A stretch of DNA of 64,000 nt, from NCBI GenBank assembly GCA_020849725.1, contig JADLAZ010000255.1:22190-86189 (forward strand), written 5' to 3'. This document shows, piece by piece, positions 46,980-55,917 of the stretch; position 1 is the stretch's first letter; each line of letters opens with the position of its first letter. The DNA is from Chloroflexota bacterium. Its GTDB lineage: Bacteria; Chloroflexota; Chloroflexia; Thermomicrobiales; JADLAZ01. The translations under genes and the position numbers were made by a program. The notes under the pieces are model-generated. The model was not told where the DNA came from. It saw only the letters and a list, made by a program, of their open reading frames with translations, and searched no databases.

Positions 46980-47981
46980 TTGCAGGAAGCCCTGCACGCT
47001 AACGACGACCAGGGCGGGTACGCCTTCGGCAAGCGCAGCGCGACCTGGCGCAACCGCGTCAAGGCCGAGATGCGCGACATCCTAGTGCGCCTCGGTCAGG
47101 ACACGCCGGATACCGACGCCGCGCTGGATGTGCTGGCCGCCAGCACCGCCCAGGAGCCACCCGTCGTCGCTTGGCTCGACAGCCAGGGGCGATCTCTCGG
47201 CTACCAGGAGGGGCTGGAAGACGCCGACGAGGATGCCGACCACCACGGCTATCGTTACCCACCGACCCTTCAGGACGCCGACCACGCCTCGAAAGTTGAG
47301 GTGTACCTGGCGCTGCGGCACTCCACGGTAGACCCGGCCACGACGCCAGTCACCGACCAGCCGGAAGCCGACGCCGACGACGACAGGTCGGCCAACTTCC
47401 TCTTCACCGACCTCTGGATGCAGCCGCACCGCTGGCGGCGGCAAGCCGGCAGCGCCGCCCTTGACCTGCTGACCTTCGCCCAGTGGGTGGCTGCCAGATC
47501 GCTGCTGCGCGGCTTCAACCGTGTCCGCGACTTCGCTGGCTCCCTGCTGGCGGATTTCCCCCAGGCCGCCTTACTCAACGTCCCGGCGCTGACGGCGCTG
47601 GCTAGGAGCCAGCGGCTGAGCGCCACTCACGACGCCGCCGCCTATATCGCCGCCGTGCTCGCAGTTGACAGCAACGCGCTGTTGGCTATCAATGCGATGG
47701 TCGAGCACTACGGCGACATGGTGCGGGCCACGCGGTCTGCCCCTGAGCCGACGCCCACCGATCTCCCCGAGGTCGAGCCAACCGCGAGAGGAGGCCGCTA
47801 CCTGCGCCGCATCTCCCACCGCGTCGCCGCCGTCTATCGGCGCACCAACAGCGCCAGGATGACGGCTCGCGCCTTCGGCTGCCGCAACGAGGTCATGGAG
47901 GATTTTCTGGTCAACATCGGCGCTAAGGCCGCCGGCAGGCCTGCGACGTATCGCACCCGCCGTCGCCCACCGGCGGCGTGA
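46980..47981 (+). CDS. Hypothetical replication-region protein (start uncertain)
   Basis: The first usual start is TTG 46980 (333 residues), but the frame stays protein-like upstream (DQYGYPPEEWPLVERLIALQ) back to a stop at 46904. An ATT start at 46908 is therefore possible. The centre is helical (about residues 125-250), with an acidic loop (PEADADDDRSANFLF). The basic C-terminus RTNSARMTARAFGCRNEVMED resembles a DNA-binding end. No known domain recognised. It may assist helicase loading by position. Confidence 0.6.
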   Translation: MQEALHANDDQGGYAFGKRSATWRNRVKAEMRDILVRLGQDTPDTDAALDVLAASTAQEPPVVAWLDSQGRSLGYQEGLEDADEDADHHGYRYPPTLQDADHASKVEVYLALRHSTVDPATTPVTDQPEADADDDRSANFLFTDLWMQPHRWRRQAGSAALDLLTFAQWVAARSLLRGFNRVRDFAGSLLADFPQAALLNVPALTALARSQRLSATHDAAAYIAAVLAVDSNALLAINAMVEHYGDMVRATRSAPEPTPTDLPEVEPTARGGRYLRRISHRVAAVYRRTNSARMTARAFGCRNEVMEDFLVNIGAKAAGRPATYRTRRRPPAA

Positions 47982-47990
47982 GGAGCATGT

Positions 47991-48626
47991 ATGACTGACA
48001 CACCGCTGTCAGCGGTGCTCGTGCCCACCGCCTGGCTGGACGCCCTGGAGCGGCGGCCAGACCAGCTTGATCGGTTCCTGCGGCGCTGCCGCGACGCGCA
48101 CCTAGCGCAGGTCGCCAGCCTCGTGTCCCCCCAGGCCGTGGCGGCCACCAAGCCGCCGGCAGACCTGCCCATCGACCCGTCGCCGGAGGACTTTCGCGAG
48201 TGGGCGGCGACACTGCGCCAGCAGATCAGGGACCGCCTGCCGGGCAGCGCGCTGCCCACCGCGCCGTACTGCCAGACGCTCTTCGACTACTGCGGCAACC
48301 AGCCCGACGCTCACGTCGTCCTGCTGACGCTCCTGGCGAAGCTGGCCGCCAATAGCCCCGAGGGCCGGGTCGCCTACGTCGGGGGCGCGCTCCTCTCTAT
48401 CCTGCAACTGCGTCCCGGTCAGCAGCCGGTGTCGTGGGCGGAGGCGCAAGCCGAGGCTGCCGCCTACCAGGCCAGCCTCCGCCGCACCGACCCGAACAGC
48501 GTCAGGCTGGCGGAGAACGCCGCCCTCGCGGCAGCACCGCCACCGGACCCCGAGCCGGCCCCCATCTTCGCCGCCGCCGCTGCTCGCATGCGGGAGCGGC
48601 GCGCCGCCCTGGTTGGCGGCCCGTGA
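47991..48626 (+). CDS. Hypothetical protein, possible helicase partner
   Basis: This 211-residue protein has AGGAG before ATG 47991. It is helical, with SPEDFREWAATLRQQIRDRL and a C-terminal AAAARMRERRAALVGG helix. It overlaps the helicase gene in a GTGA arrangement. Position suggests a helicase-loader-like or DNA-replication role, but no ATPase motif is present. Confidence 0.55.
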   Translation: MTDTPLSAVLVPTAWLDALERRPDQLDRFLRRCRDAHLAQVASLVSPQAVAATKPPADLPIDPSPEDFREWAATLRQQIRDRLPGSALPTAPYCQTLFDYCGNQPDAHVVLLTLLAKLAANSPEGRVAYVGGALLSILQLRPGQQPVSWAEAQAEAAAYQASLRRTDPNSVRLAENAALAAAPPPDPEPAPIFAAAAARMRERRAALVGGP

Positions 48627-49579
48627 CGGCCACGCCGCTCTCAGCGGCCCTGGCGGCGGTGCTCGCCCAGGAGGAGCAGTGGCACCGCCACCCCAGCCGC
48701 ATCTGGGGTGTGCCGACCCCCTACCGCGTCGTCAACGACATCAGCGGCGGCATGCCCACCAGCGGCGTCGTCGTCGTCGGGGCGCGCACCAGCCACGGCA
48801 AGTCCGCCTGGTGCCTCGACGCCGCGCTCCACTTCGCTGCCAGCCAGATGGCCGACGCCGACACCCAGGGCCGCCCAGCGGCCAGGGTGCTGGTCGTCTC
48901 CCCAGAGATGACCCTGCCGCAGATCGTCGAGAGGGCGGCGTCGTCCATGTCGCTGGTGCCGATAGACGCCATCCGCTACGGTACCGCCACTGAGACGCAG
49001 CGGCAGAAGTGGCGCGAGGCTGCCGAAAACCTCGCCCTCAACCTCGCTCCGGCGCTGCACGTCATCGCCGGATCATCCGTTTCATACGAGGAGATACGCC
49101 ACCATGTCGAAACCGCGCTGGCCGACCACGGCCAGCCGCCGCTGCGCGTCGTCGTCATCGACTACCTCCAGCGGCTTCGCCTCGGGATGCTCGGCGTCAG
49201 CCCCGTCGAGCAGTACAGCCACATCATGAACGGGCTGAAAGACACCGCCAACCAGCACGACCTGCTGGTGATTGTCGCCTCGCAACTCAACCGCTCCATA
49301 GAGCGCGATAGGCAGACCGGCGAGGGTAAGGAGCGGCCTCCCGACCTCTCCGACCTCAAAGGCTCCGGCTCCATCGAGGAGGCCGCCGATCAGGTCATCC
49401 TCCTCTGGCGGCCACCCAACAGCGCCACCGAAGGCCCGGCGCTCCTGCCGGAGGTCGCCAACGTCGTCGTCGCCAAGAACCGCCACGGCCCGGTGGGGCA
49501 GGGCAAGCTCCGCTTCTGGCCGCGCCTGGCAGCGTTCACTGACGTCGATGCCAAGATCAACCTGGCGGAAGGCGCGTGA
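48623..49579 (+). CDS. DnaB-type replicative helicase (RecA-like domain only)
   Basis: This 318-residue protein matches the C-terminal RecA-like ATPase domain of DnaB. Walker A is VGARTSHGKSAW (Lys60), Walker B is RVVVIDYLQRLR (Asp180), with a PEMT motif (LVVSPEMT) and SQLNRSIERD and KNRHGPVG as later DnaB motifs. The N-terminal DnaB domain that contacts primase is missing, so the protein is shorter than cellular DnaB (about 450 residues). It should unwind DNA at the phage fork with the primase and polymerase encoded downstream. Confidence 0.87.
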   Translation: MTATPLSAALAAVLAQEEQWHRHPSRIWGVPTPYRVVNDISGGMPTSGVVVVGARTSHGKSAWCLDAALHFAASQMADADTQGRPAARVLVVSPEMTLPQIVERAASSMSLVPIDAIRYGTATETQRQKWREAAENLALNLAPALHVIAGSSVSYEEIRHHVETALADHGQPPLRVVVIDYLQRLRLGMLGVSPVEQYSHIMNGLKDTANQHDLLVIVASQLNRSIERDRQTGEGKERPPDLSDLKGSGSIEEAADQVILLWRPPNSATEGPALLPEVANVVVAKNRHGPVGQGKLRFWPRLAAFTDVDAKINLAEGA

Positions 49580-49986
49580 CGACACCCAACCGCAACCGCG
49601 CCAGGGGTGCGGCAGCGGAGCGGCGCGTGGCACGCCAGATGGGCGGTGACCTCTACCGTGGCCTAGCCGGGGATGTCGATGCCCACGGCTATCGCGTCGA
49701 GGTCAAGTCCAGCGAGCAGTTGCGCGGCTATGGCCGCCTGCGCGCCCACCTCGACCAGGCCATCGCCAACGGCGCTACCGCCGCCAAGCCCTGGCTGCTC
49801 GCCGTCACCGGCGGCAAGACGTACCGCAATGGCCAGGTCTTCACCGTGCTGCCCCTCGACGACCTCGTCTCGCTCCTGACCACCGCCGCCACGGCGCGGC
49901 TGACGCAGTCGAGCACGCTGTCGCTGCGAGTGCGCGAGCACCTGCGCGCCGCGCTGGCCGACCTGGACCAGGCCGCCGCGCCGTGA
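49576..49986 (+). CDS. PD-(D/E)XK nuclease, possibly Holliday junction resolvase-like
   Basis: This 136-residue protein begins with ARGAAAERRVARQMGGDLY (Glu as first catalytic position), then LAGDVDAHGYRVEVKSS (Asp, then Glu-x-Lys). The order E ... D ... ExK with this size matches small resolvase/VRR-NUC-type nucleases. It would resolve recombination or replication intermediates. Start GTG 49576 overlaps the helicase stop. Confidence 0.65.
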   Translation: MTTPNRNRARGAAAERRVARQMGGDLYRGLAGDVDAHGYRVEVKSSEQLRGYGRLRAHLDQAIANGATAAKPWLLAVTGGKTYRNGQVFTVLPLDDLVSLLTTAATARLTQSSTLSLRVREHLRAALADLDQAAAP

Positions 49987-50534
49987 TCGTCGCGCTAACC
50001 CCGCAGCAGGAGACGGCCACCCGCGCCGCCGCTGAAGCGGTCAACGAGCACAAGGACGCCATCGGCAAGCCCAACATCGGCTGGTCACGCGGCGGCCAGC
50101 CACAAGACCCGCTCTGGCAGCGCTGGCAGTCCTTCCGCGCCGAGCAGGCCGTCGCCAACGCCCTTGGGCTGGGCGACCTGACCTGGGCCATCTACGACGG
50201 TGGCGACGGCAAGGTCGATCTGACGCTACCATTCCCCACCGCCGTCGGCGCGACGGGCCAGGTCAAGTATCGCTCCGAAAGACAGCGCGACCTGGCTACC
50301 GACGGCCTCGACTTCCACGCCGAGCTTCAGGCGCACTGGTACGTCCTCGTCTGGCCGGCTGCCGTTGGCGACGCCCTGGATATCGTCGGTTGGTGCTCGC
50401 GGCGCGACTTCCTGCACCGCATCATGGCCCGCGAGCCAGTGCGGATGCAAGGTAAGAAGTTCGAGATGCGCTGGCAGGAGCTGCGCCCCATCGCCACCCT
50501 CATCGACGCCGTGGCCGCTGGCCGCGCCGCATGA
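49983..50534 (+). CDS. Second PD-(D/E)XK-like nuclease
   Basis: This 183-residue protein has FRAEQAVANALGLGD (Glu), GGDGKVDLTLP (Asp) and TGQVKYRSERQRD (Gln-x-Lys), a PD-(D/E)XK pattern in which the usual Glu is Gln. WYVLVWPAAVGDALDIVGWC continues the core sheet. Start GTG 49983 overlaps the previous stop. Being adjacent to another small nuclease suggests paired roles in DNA processing. Activity is not certain. Confidence 0.55.
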   Translation: MIVALTPQQETATRAAAEAVNEHKDAIGKPNIGWSRGGQPQDPLWQRWQSFRAEQAVANALGLGDLTWAIYDGGDGKVDLTLPFPTAVGATGQVKYRSERQRDLATDGLDFHAELQAHWYVLVWPAAVGDALDIVGWCSRRDFLHRIMAREPVRMQGKKFEMRWQELRPIATLIDAVAAGRAA

Positions 50535-50547
50535 AAGGAGCCACCCC

Positions 50548-51210
50548 GTGGCCATGCCCCGCATCGCCGTCGCCGGCAAAATGAGGACCGGCAAGACCAC
50601 TCTGGCCCGGTTGCTGGCCGGCACCTACTGGGTGCCTCTGGACAGCTTCGCCGCCCCGCTGAAGCAGGCCGGCAAGGTGCTCGGCTACACCACCGACGGC
50701 GAGCAGAAGGACCGCGCCTTCTTGCAAGACTTCGCCATCGCCGCCACCGCTGCCGATAGTTGGCGGTTCACCCGCCTCATGGAGCAGCGTCACCCCGACG
50801 TCATTCACGGGCACGCCGGCCTCATCATCGACGACCTGCGCCGCCCCGAGGAGATGCTGTGGTGCCTCGCCCACGGCTTCATAACCATCCGCCTGGAGGT
50901 GCCGTGGTGGGTGCAGACGCGCCGTGGCGCTGAGAAGAGCCGCCTGAGCCACGCCACCGAAACTGCACTTGATGAGGTGCCGGCGTCGTTCTGGGACGCT
51001 CTGCTGGCCGACGAGTGGTCCGCCAACGTTGTTCCGTCTAGGGTCGAGGTGGCCGTCATACGGCGCGGCTTCAGCCAGCCGCCGGCCCTCATCAGCGCCC
51101 CGCCGCTGGAGACAGGCGGCTACGGCGTCACGACCCCCGAGATGGTAGCACTGAGCCTGCCAGATGGTCGGCGGCTGCCGCCACTCACGGCGCGGGAGCA
51201 GGATGCCTGA
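50548..51210 (+). CDS. Deoxynucleoside monophosphate kinase
   Basis: The protein has 220 residues. A P-loop AGKMRTGKTTLARLL (Lys16) opens the protein. The segment GLIIDDLRRPEEMLWCLAHG is the IDDxR...E signature of phage dNMP kinases, which phosphorylate dNMPs to supply DNA synthesis. A TRRGAEKSRLSHATETALDE lid-like stretch follows. AAAGGAG lies seven bases before GTG 50548. It overlaps the DNA polymerase gene. Confidence 0.75.
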   Translation: MAMPRIAVAGKMRTGKTTLARLLAGTYWVPLDSFAAPLKQAGKVLGYTTDGEQKDRAFLQDFAIAATAADSWRFTRLMEQRHPDVIHGHAGLIIDDLRRPEEMLWCLAHGFITIRLEVPWWVQTRRGAEKSRLSHATETALDEVPASFWDALLADEWSANVVPSRVEVAVIRRGFSQPPALISAPPLETGGYGVTTPEMVALSLPDGRRLPPLTAREQDA

Positions 51211-53374
51211 GCCGCTACCGCTACCGCTCTTCCCGGCGGCGACGGAGATCAGCCTGGACATCGAGACGACGGGTCTCGACTGGCGCGACACGGTCACCGC
51301 TATTGCCGTCAGCGACAGCAAGCGCGCCCACGTGCTGGATGTCCGTGGGCACCACCCCGCTGACGTCGCCGCCTGGCTGACGGCGCAGGTCTACACCCGC
51401 CCTGTCGTCGTTCACAACGCCGCCTTCGACCTCGTCTTCCTCCGCCGCCAGTACGGCGTCGGCTACCCTGAGCAGACCTGGGACACCTATCTGGCCGAGT
51501 GGCTGTTGACTGCCGGCCTCGACGAGGAGGAGGCCGACGAGAACGACGACAGCGAGGCAAAAGCGGTGCCGCTGTCGCGTTCCCTCCAGGCGGCGGCGGC
51601 GCGACGGTTGGGCAAGGCGATCAGTAAGGACGCGGAAATACGCACCGGCTTTACGCTGGACGCGACCTTCACCCCCGCCATGATTGAGTACGCCGCCGAA
51701 GACGCGCTGACCACCGCCCAACTCGCCGCCGCTCAGCGACTTCTCATTCGTCGCGAGCAGATGAGCCGCATCGCCGCCATCGAGATGGCCTGCGTGCCCG
51801 TCTTCTGCGAGATGGTCTTCCGTGGCGTGCAGGTCGATCTCCCTGGTCTGCGCGCTATCCTGGCCGAGACGCAAGTCAAGGCCGACAGGCTGCGCGCTCA
51901 CCTGGAAACCACCCTCACCCCCCATCGTGCCTGGTTTCTCATGGGCCGCCAGCGTGCCGACGAAGCACGGCTCACGGAGTGGCTAGCTCGCTTGTCGGCA
52001 GCCGAAGCGGCGGCGGCGGCGGCGTGGCCCGACCTCTGCCGCGACCCTGACAGACTGCTGCGCGACTTCGTCGATAACCCGCAGGCGTATCAGATCGACG
52101 GCCTGAAGCCCGTGACCGAGCAAGACGTGCAGGGCTGGCTCGACCAGAAAGTCCACAAGGCCAGCGGCCAGCCGGAGGGGCTGCGTCGCTACACTCGCTG
52201 GGAGACGAGGCGGTGGCGGCACGAGCCGGGCAATGAGCGGCCCGCCATCCGCCTCTTCGACATCGCCGAGCCGGTCAACATCCGCTCCTACCTTCAGCGC
52301 ACCATCGCGCTCCAGGGCTACCTGGACACGCTGGAGAAGGCCACTGGCGTGGCCGTGCCCATGCCTGACAACTTCCGCAGCAAGACGCTGCGCGCCTACG
52401 CCGTGGACGTGCCCGAGGTGGTCCGCACCGAGGTCATCGAGCCGCTCCAGCAGTTCAGCAAGGCCGACAAGCTGCTGACCAGCTTTGGCGAGGCGCTGGC
52501 CTCCCGGCTCGACGAGCAGCACGCGCTCCACGGCGGCTGGCGGCAGATCGGCACCGGCACGGGCCGTCCCTCCTGCGCCAGCCCCAACCTGCTCAACATG
52601 CCCAACAACGCCGCCTTCCGCAGCCGGTTCGTCGCCAGGGACGGCTGTCTGTTCGTCGTCGCGGACTTCAGCCAGATCGAGCTTCGGCTGCTGGCCGAGG
52701 CGTCTGGCGATGAGGCGCTGGTCAGCGGTTTCGTCGAGGGGCGCGACGTCCACCTTGACACCGCCATCGACCAGTACGGCAAACCCGCCGACCAGATCAC
52801 TGACAATGAGCGGAAGACCGCCAAGATCGTCAACTTCGGCATCTGCTACGGCATGGGGCCGAAGTCGCTGCGCTGGAACCTCGGCGGCTGGGGCGTCTTC
52901 GAGACGCTGGACAACTGCCGCCAGTACATCACCACCTGGCGCAAGACGCGGCCCCGTGCTGCCGGCTATCTGCGCCGCATGGGGGACTTCGCCGTCGAGC
53001 ACGGCTACGCCGCCACCCCGTTGGGCCGTCGGCGCTACTTCGCCGTCGCGCCAGGCATGCCCGTCGATCAGAAGGCAGCCGTCCAGCGGCGCGGCGCGAA
53101 CCACTGCATCCAGGGAGCCAACGCCGACATCACCAAGCTGTCAATGGCGCTGATGGCTCCCGAGATCACTGCCCTCGGCGGGGCCATCCTGCTCCAGGTC
53201 TACGATGAGATCGTCGTCGAGGTGCCCGCCGCCGCCGCGTCGGTAGCCAGCGAGGTCGTCGTCGCCGCCATGCGCGACGCGGCGCAAGCCGTCCTGCGCA
53301 AGGTGCCGGTGGTGGTAGACGCCGTCATCAGTCCGACGTGGTCCGAGAAGGACGCCATCAAGGAGGTTGTGTGA
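51203..53374 (+). CDS. Family A DNA polymerase with 3'-5' exonuclease
   Basis: This 723-residue enzyme replicates the phage genome. The exonuclease domain has ISLDIETTG (Asp19, Glu21), VVHNAAFDLVFL (Asp76) and YAAEDALTT (Asp167), a DEDDy set. Polymerase motif A is VADFSQIELR (Asp488, Glu493), motif B is RKTAKIVNFGICYG (Arg537, Lys541, Phe545) and motif C is QVYDEIVVE (Asp668, Glu669). Tyr replaces the usual His in motif C. No 5'-3' exonuclease domain is present. A charged insertion lies between the two domains. Confidence 0.93.
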   Translation: MPEPLPLPLFPAATEISLDIETTGLDWRDTVTAIAVSDSKRAHVLDVRGHHPADVAAWLTAQVYTRPVVVHNAAFDLVFLRRQYGVGYPEQTWDTYLAEWLLTAGLDEEEADENDDSEAKAVPLSRSLQAAAARRLGKAISKDAEIRTGFTLDATFTPAMIEYAAEDALTTAQLAAAQRLLIRREQMSRIAAIEMACVPVFCEMVFRGVQVDLPGLRAILAETQVKADRLRAHLETTLTPHRAWFLMGRQRADEARLTEWLARLSAAEAAAAAAWPDLCRDPDRLLRDFVDNPQAYQIDGLKPVTEQDVQGWLDQKVHKASGQPEGLRRYTRWETRRWRHEPGNERPAIRLFDIAEPVNIRSYLQRTIALQGYLDTLEKATGVAVPMPDNFRSKTLRAYAVDVPEVVRTEVIEPLQQFSKADKLLTSFGEALASRLDEQHALHGGWRQIGTGTGRPSCASPNLLNMPNNAAFRSRFVARDGCLFVVADFSQIELRLLAEASGDEALVSGFVEGRDVHLDTAIDQYGKPADQITDNERKTAKIVNFGICYGMGPKSLRWNLGGWGVFETLDNCRQYITTWRKTRPRAAGYLRRMGDFAVEHGYAATPLGRRRYFAVAPGMPVDQKAAVQRRGANHCIQGANADITKLSMALMAPEITALGGAILLQVYDEIVVEVPAAAASVASEVVVAAMRDAAQAVLRKVPVVVDAVISPTWSEKDAIKEVV

Positions 53375-53613
53375 CGCTGGAATACTTTTCTGGCTACGAC
53401 GCCGTCGGCCAGACTGACGTCAGCGTGAATCTGGCGCAGGTCATGCGCGTCGTCTGGGCCGTCGAGCCGGCAGCCATTGCCGGTTCGGTCAAGGTAGCCG
53501 GCGCGCTGCTCGTGCAGCCGGGGGTGAGCACCCGCCTGGGCACCGCCGACGCTTGCCGCCTGCGCCGCGTCTTCGGGCTGCCGACGGTCTACGAAGCCGA
53601 AGCCGCCGAGTGA
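53371..53613 (+). CDS. Small hypothetical protein
   Basis: This 80-residue protein follows AAGGAGG at GTG 53371, overlapping the polymerase stop. It is strand-rich (DVSVNLAQVMRVVWAVEP; VKVAGALLVQ) and could be a small beta-barrel or dimer. No family is recognised. Confidence 0.55.
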   Translation: MTLEYFSGYDAVGQTDVSVNLAQVMRVVWAVEPAAIAGSVKVAGALLVQPGVSTRLGTADACRLRRVFGLPTVYEAEAAE

Positions 53614-53891
53614 GCGCGTCGAGTGACCGCGCCACCGCCTGCTGCTGCATGTCCGGAGGGGGCAGCCCTGCCTATCCAGCCTGTTTCACCTGCTACGACT
53701 ACAAGGCGGGCTGCTTTGCCACCTTCCCGCTCTCCCAGGTCGCCCACGTCTCGTGGAAGACCACCCGCAAGCTCTTGACCGCTGCGTCCATCAGCGGAGC
53801 CACCGTTACGCTCCTGTCGGGCCGCCGCCTCCGCATGCGCGACGGCTATGCGCAGGAGCTTCACTCCATCCTCTCGGAGGTTGTCCTGTGA
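53610..53891 (+). CDS. Small cysteine-rich hypothetical protein
   Basis: This 93-residue protein begins at GTG 53610 in a GTGA overlap. Six cysteines lie in the first 40 residues (TACCCM, ACFTCYDYKAGCF), a possible metal site. The rest is helix-strand with a basic RRLRMRDGYAQEL end. Function unknown. Confidence 0.5.
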   Translation: MSASSDRATACCCMSGGGSPAYPACFTCYDYKAGCFATFPLSQVAHVSWKTTRKLLTAASISGATVTLLSGRRLRMRDGYAQELHSILSEVVL

Positions 53892-54280
53892 CCAACAACT
53901 GCTGTGACCGCTACGCCCCGCCGCTCATCTGCAATGAGCGGTGGCTGCGCGACGACATCGACGCAGCCAGTGACACCGTCCCCATCGCCGCGATGCTCAC
54001 CTTCGAGGAGCGCATCTGGGACCGTATCTGCCAAGAGCGGCATCGCCAGGACACACAGCACGGCGGCGGGCAGCCACAGAACCACGCCGACCACCGCTGG
54101 CTGGCGCTTACCCTGGAAGAATTAGGCGAAGCCGCCCAGGCGCTCAACGACCTGACGTATGCTGATGGTGATGCGGCCCACCTGGAGCAAGAGATCATCG
54201 AGACGGCGGCGCTGTGCGTCGCCTGGCTTCAGAACCGCGAGGCCCGCGCTCACGGCTTCTTCCCGCCGCCAGTAGGCTAA
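53888..54280 (+). CDS. MazG-like nucleotide pyrophosphohydrolase
   Basis: The protein has 130 residues. IWDRICQERHRQDTQHGG is followed by LTLEELGEAAQALNDL (Glu77, Glu78, Glu81) and LEQEIIETAALCVAWLQ (Glu102, Glu105). These are the metal-binding helices of all-alpha NTP pyrophosphohydrolases. Phage versions may hydrolyse non-standard dNTPs or adjust (p)ppGpp and nucleotide pools. Start GTG 53888. Confidence 0.75.
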   Translation: MTNNCCDRYAPPLICNERWLRDDIDAASDTVPIAAMLTFEERIWDRICQERHRQDTQHGGGQPQNHADHRWLALTLEELGEAAQALNDLTYADGDAAHLEQEIIETAALCVAWLQNREARAHGFFPPPVG

Positions 54281-54285
54281 CAAGT

Positions 54286-55116
54286 GTGCCGCCAGACCTG
54301 CGCTACGCCTTCGGGCAGCCACGCGGCAGACAAGTCATCCACGTCGCCTGCCCGCTGCACCAGGACGACAGCCCCAGCCTCGCCGTCTACCCCGACCACG
54401 GCTGGTGCTTCTCCTGCGGCGTCTACTTCACGCCGCCGCAGCTGCTCGACCTGGCCGGCACCAGCGGCGACGATCTACCGGCAGCGGCAGCGCAAGCGCG
54501 TGAGGACGCGCCGCCCCCGGCACCGAGCCTGGTCGCCGCCTGGCAGCAGACGCTGCTGCACCAGCACTCCCCCCGCCACCACCGTCTCGCCTACCTGACC
54601 GGCAGAGGGCTGCGGCTCGACACCATCCGCCAGGCGCGCCTCGGGCACACCGGCACCCGCTTCGCCATCCCCGTCGTCAACAAGCGCGGTGTCGCCATCG
54701 GTGTCAAGTTCCGACGCGACGACGACTATTGCGACCCCGACGCGCCGAAGTACCTGCATCCACCTGGGCAGCCGCCCCTCGTCTACCGCCCTCTGCCGAG
54801 GGGGCGCATCAAGGCGATTGCTGAGGGCGAGTTCGACGCGCTCCTGCTGTCGCAGTACGGCATCGACGCGATGACGACGCTGGCCGGAGCCGACAGCCTC
54901 GTCAATGTCTTTGGTGGCTGGTCCTTCCGGCAACCCGTCTTCATCTGCACCGACCTCGACGACGCCGGGGAAAAGGCGGCGGCGGCGCTGGCGCAGGTCA
55001 TCAGCGCGCCCCAGGTCAAGCGGGTGCGCTGGCCATCTGGCAACGACGTGACCGAAGCGCTGCTGGCGCTGCCGGAGTATCGGCGCGCCGACGCGCTCTG
55101 GTCCTGGTTCTCGTAA
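54286..55116 (+). CDS. DNA primase (CHC2 zinc finger plus Toprim)
   Basis: This 276-residue protein has a DnaG-type zinc-binding domain, VACPLHQDDSPS ... WCFSCG (Cys22, His25, Cys41, Cys44). It is followed by a Toprim domain with AIAEGEFDALLL (Glu180) and CTDLDDAG (Asp223, Asp225). It synthesises RNA primers for the helicase and polymerase of the same operon. It is shorter than cellular DnaG and lacks a helicase-binding C-terminal domain. The start GTG 54286 is chosen because the longer frame reads into the MazG-like gene. Confidence 0.87.
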   Translation: MPPDLRYAFGQPRGRQVIHVACPLHQDDSPSLAVYPDHGWCFSCGVYFTPPQLLDLAGTSGDDLPAAAAQAREDAPPPAPSLVAAWQQTLLHQHSPRHHRLAYLTGRGLRLDTIRQARLGHTGTRFAIPVVNKRGVAIGVKFRRDDDYCDPDAPKYLHPPGQPPLVYRPLPRGRIKAIAEGEFDALLLSQYGIDAMTTLAGADSLVNVFGGWSFRQPVFICTDLDDAGEKAAAALAQVISAPQVKRVRWPSGNDVTEALLALPEYRRADALWSWFS

Positions 55117-55125
55117 GGAGGTTCT

Positions 55126-55917
55126 ATGCCCTTCGCGGGCTGGGCTGTCGGGCAGAAGCGCCTGACGCATGCCGACGTGATGCGCGAGGCGCAGGCGAAG
55201 GGGCACGTCCTGCGCTTCCCCGCCCCTGTCTGGGAGGCGCTGCACCGCAGCGTCAGCCGCTCTCGCAAGCTGGCCGTCTCGCCGTCGGCAGCCGCCGGCT
55301 GTGCGCGGCGGCACCTGCTGGAGATGACCGAGCCGTACTACGTTGACCCCGAGAGCCTGTGGTCGGCGCTGGTCGGCACCGGTGTCCACCGCGTGCTGGA
55401 GGACGGCGGTGACCACACCGAGCAGACGCTGGAGATGCCCATCCCGGTCACCATCGGCGGGCAGACGGTGGCTATCCCGCTGAGGGGCCGCATCGACCAC
55501 TACGACCCCGCTGCTCGCCGCTTGCTCGACTTCAAGACCAGCGGCGACATGGAGACGCAGTTCGACCCGCACCGGAAGCGGCGCGTGCCCAAGCTGCTGC
55601 CGACGCCGGAGCACGCGGCGCAGGCCAACCTGTACGCGCTGCTGCTGGCAGAGCATGGCCTGCCGGTCACCGAGGCGCTGATCTGGTACGTCGAGCCGCA
55701 CCACAGAGCGCCACGGCGGCTGGTCAAGGTCGAGTTGATGGACCGGCTGGACGCCTACGACCTGGCGTATGACCTCGCCTACCCGCTGGCGCAGGCCCGT
55801 GTCACTGGCGAGCTACCCGACTGCACCTGCCGCTACCGCCCCAAGGAACCGGACCTTGACCTGTGCGCCAGCACGAGGGGCTGGCGCGGGCTGTCTGATG
55901 AGCGTTCTGCCGCTTGA
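55126..55917 (+). CDS. Cas4/RecB-like nuclease with probable iron-sulfur cluster
   Basis: The protein has 263 residues. PD-(D/E)XK residues are GTGVHRVLE (His88), LRGRIDHYD (Asp124) and LLDFKTSG (Asp135, Lys137). Four conserved-looking cysteines bracket the domain: Cys59 in AAGCARRH, then Cys233, Cys235 and Cys247 in CTCRYRPKEPDLDLC. This is the layout of Cas4/AddB-type nucleases with a 4Fe-4S cluster, here outside any CRISPR array. It probably resects DNA in recombination with the annealing-like protein. GGAGG precedes the ATG. Confidence 0.78.
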   Translation: MPFAGWAVGQKRLTHADVMREAQAKGHVLRFPAPVWEALHRSVSRSRKLAVSPSAAAGCARRHLLEMTEPYYVDPESLWSALVGTGVHRVLEDGGDHTEQTLEMPIPVTIGGQTVAIPLRGRIDHYDPAARRLLDFKTSGDMETQFDPHRKRRVPKLLPTPEHAAQANLYALLLAEHGLPVTEALIWYVEPHHRAPRRLVKVELMDRLDAYDLAYDLAYPLAQARVTGELPDCTCRYRPKEPDLDLCASTRGWRGLSDERSAA

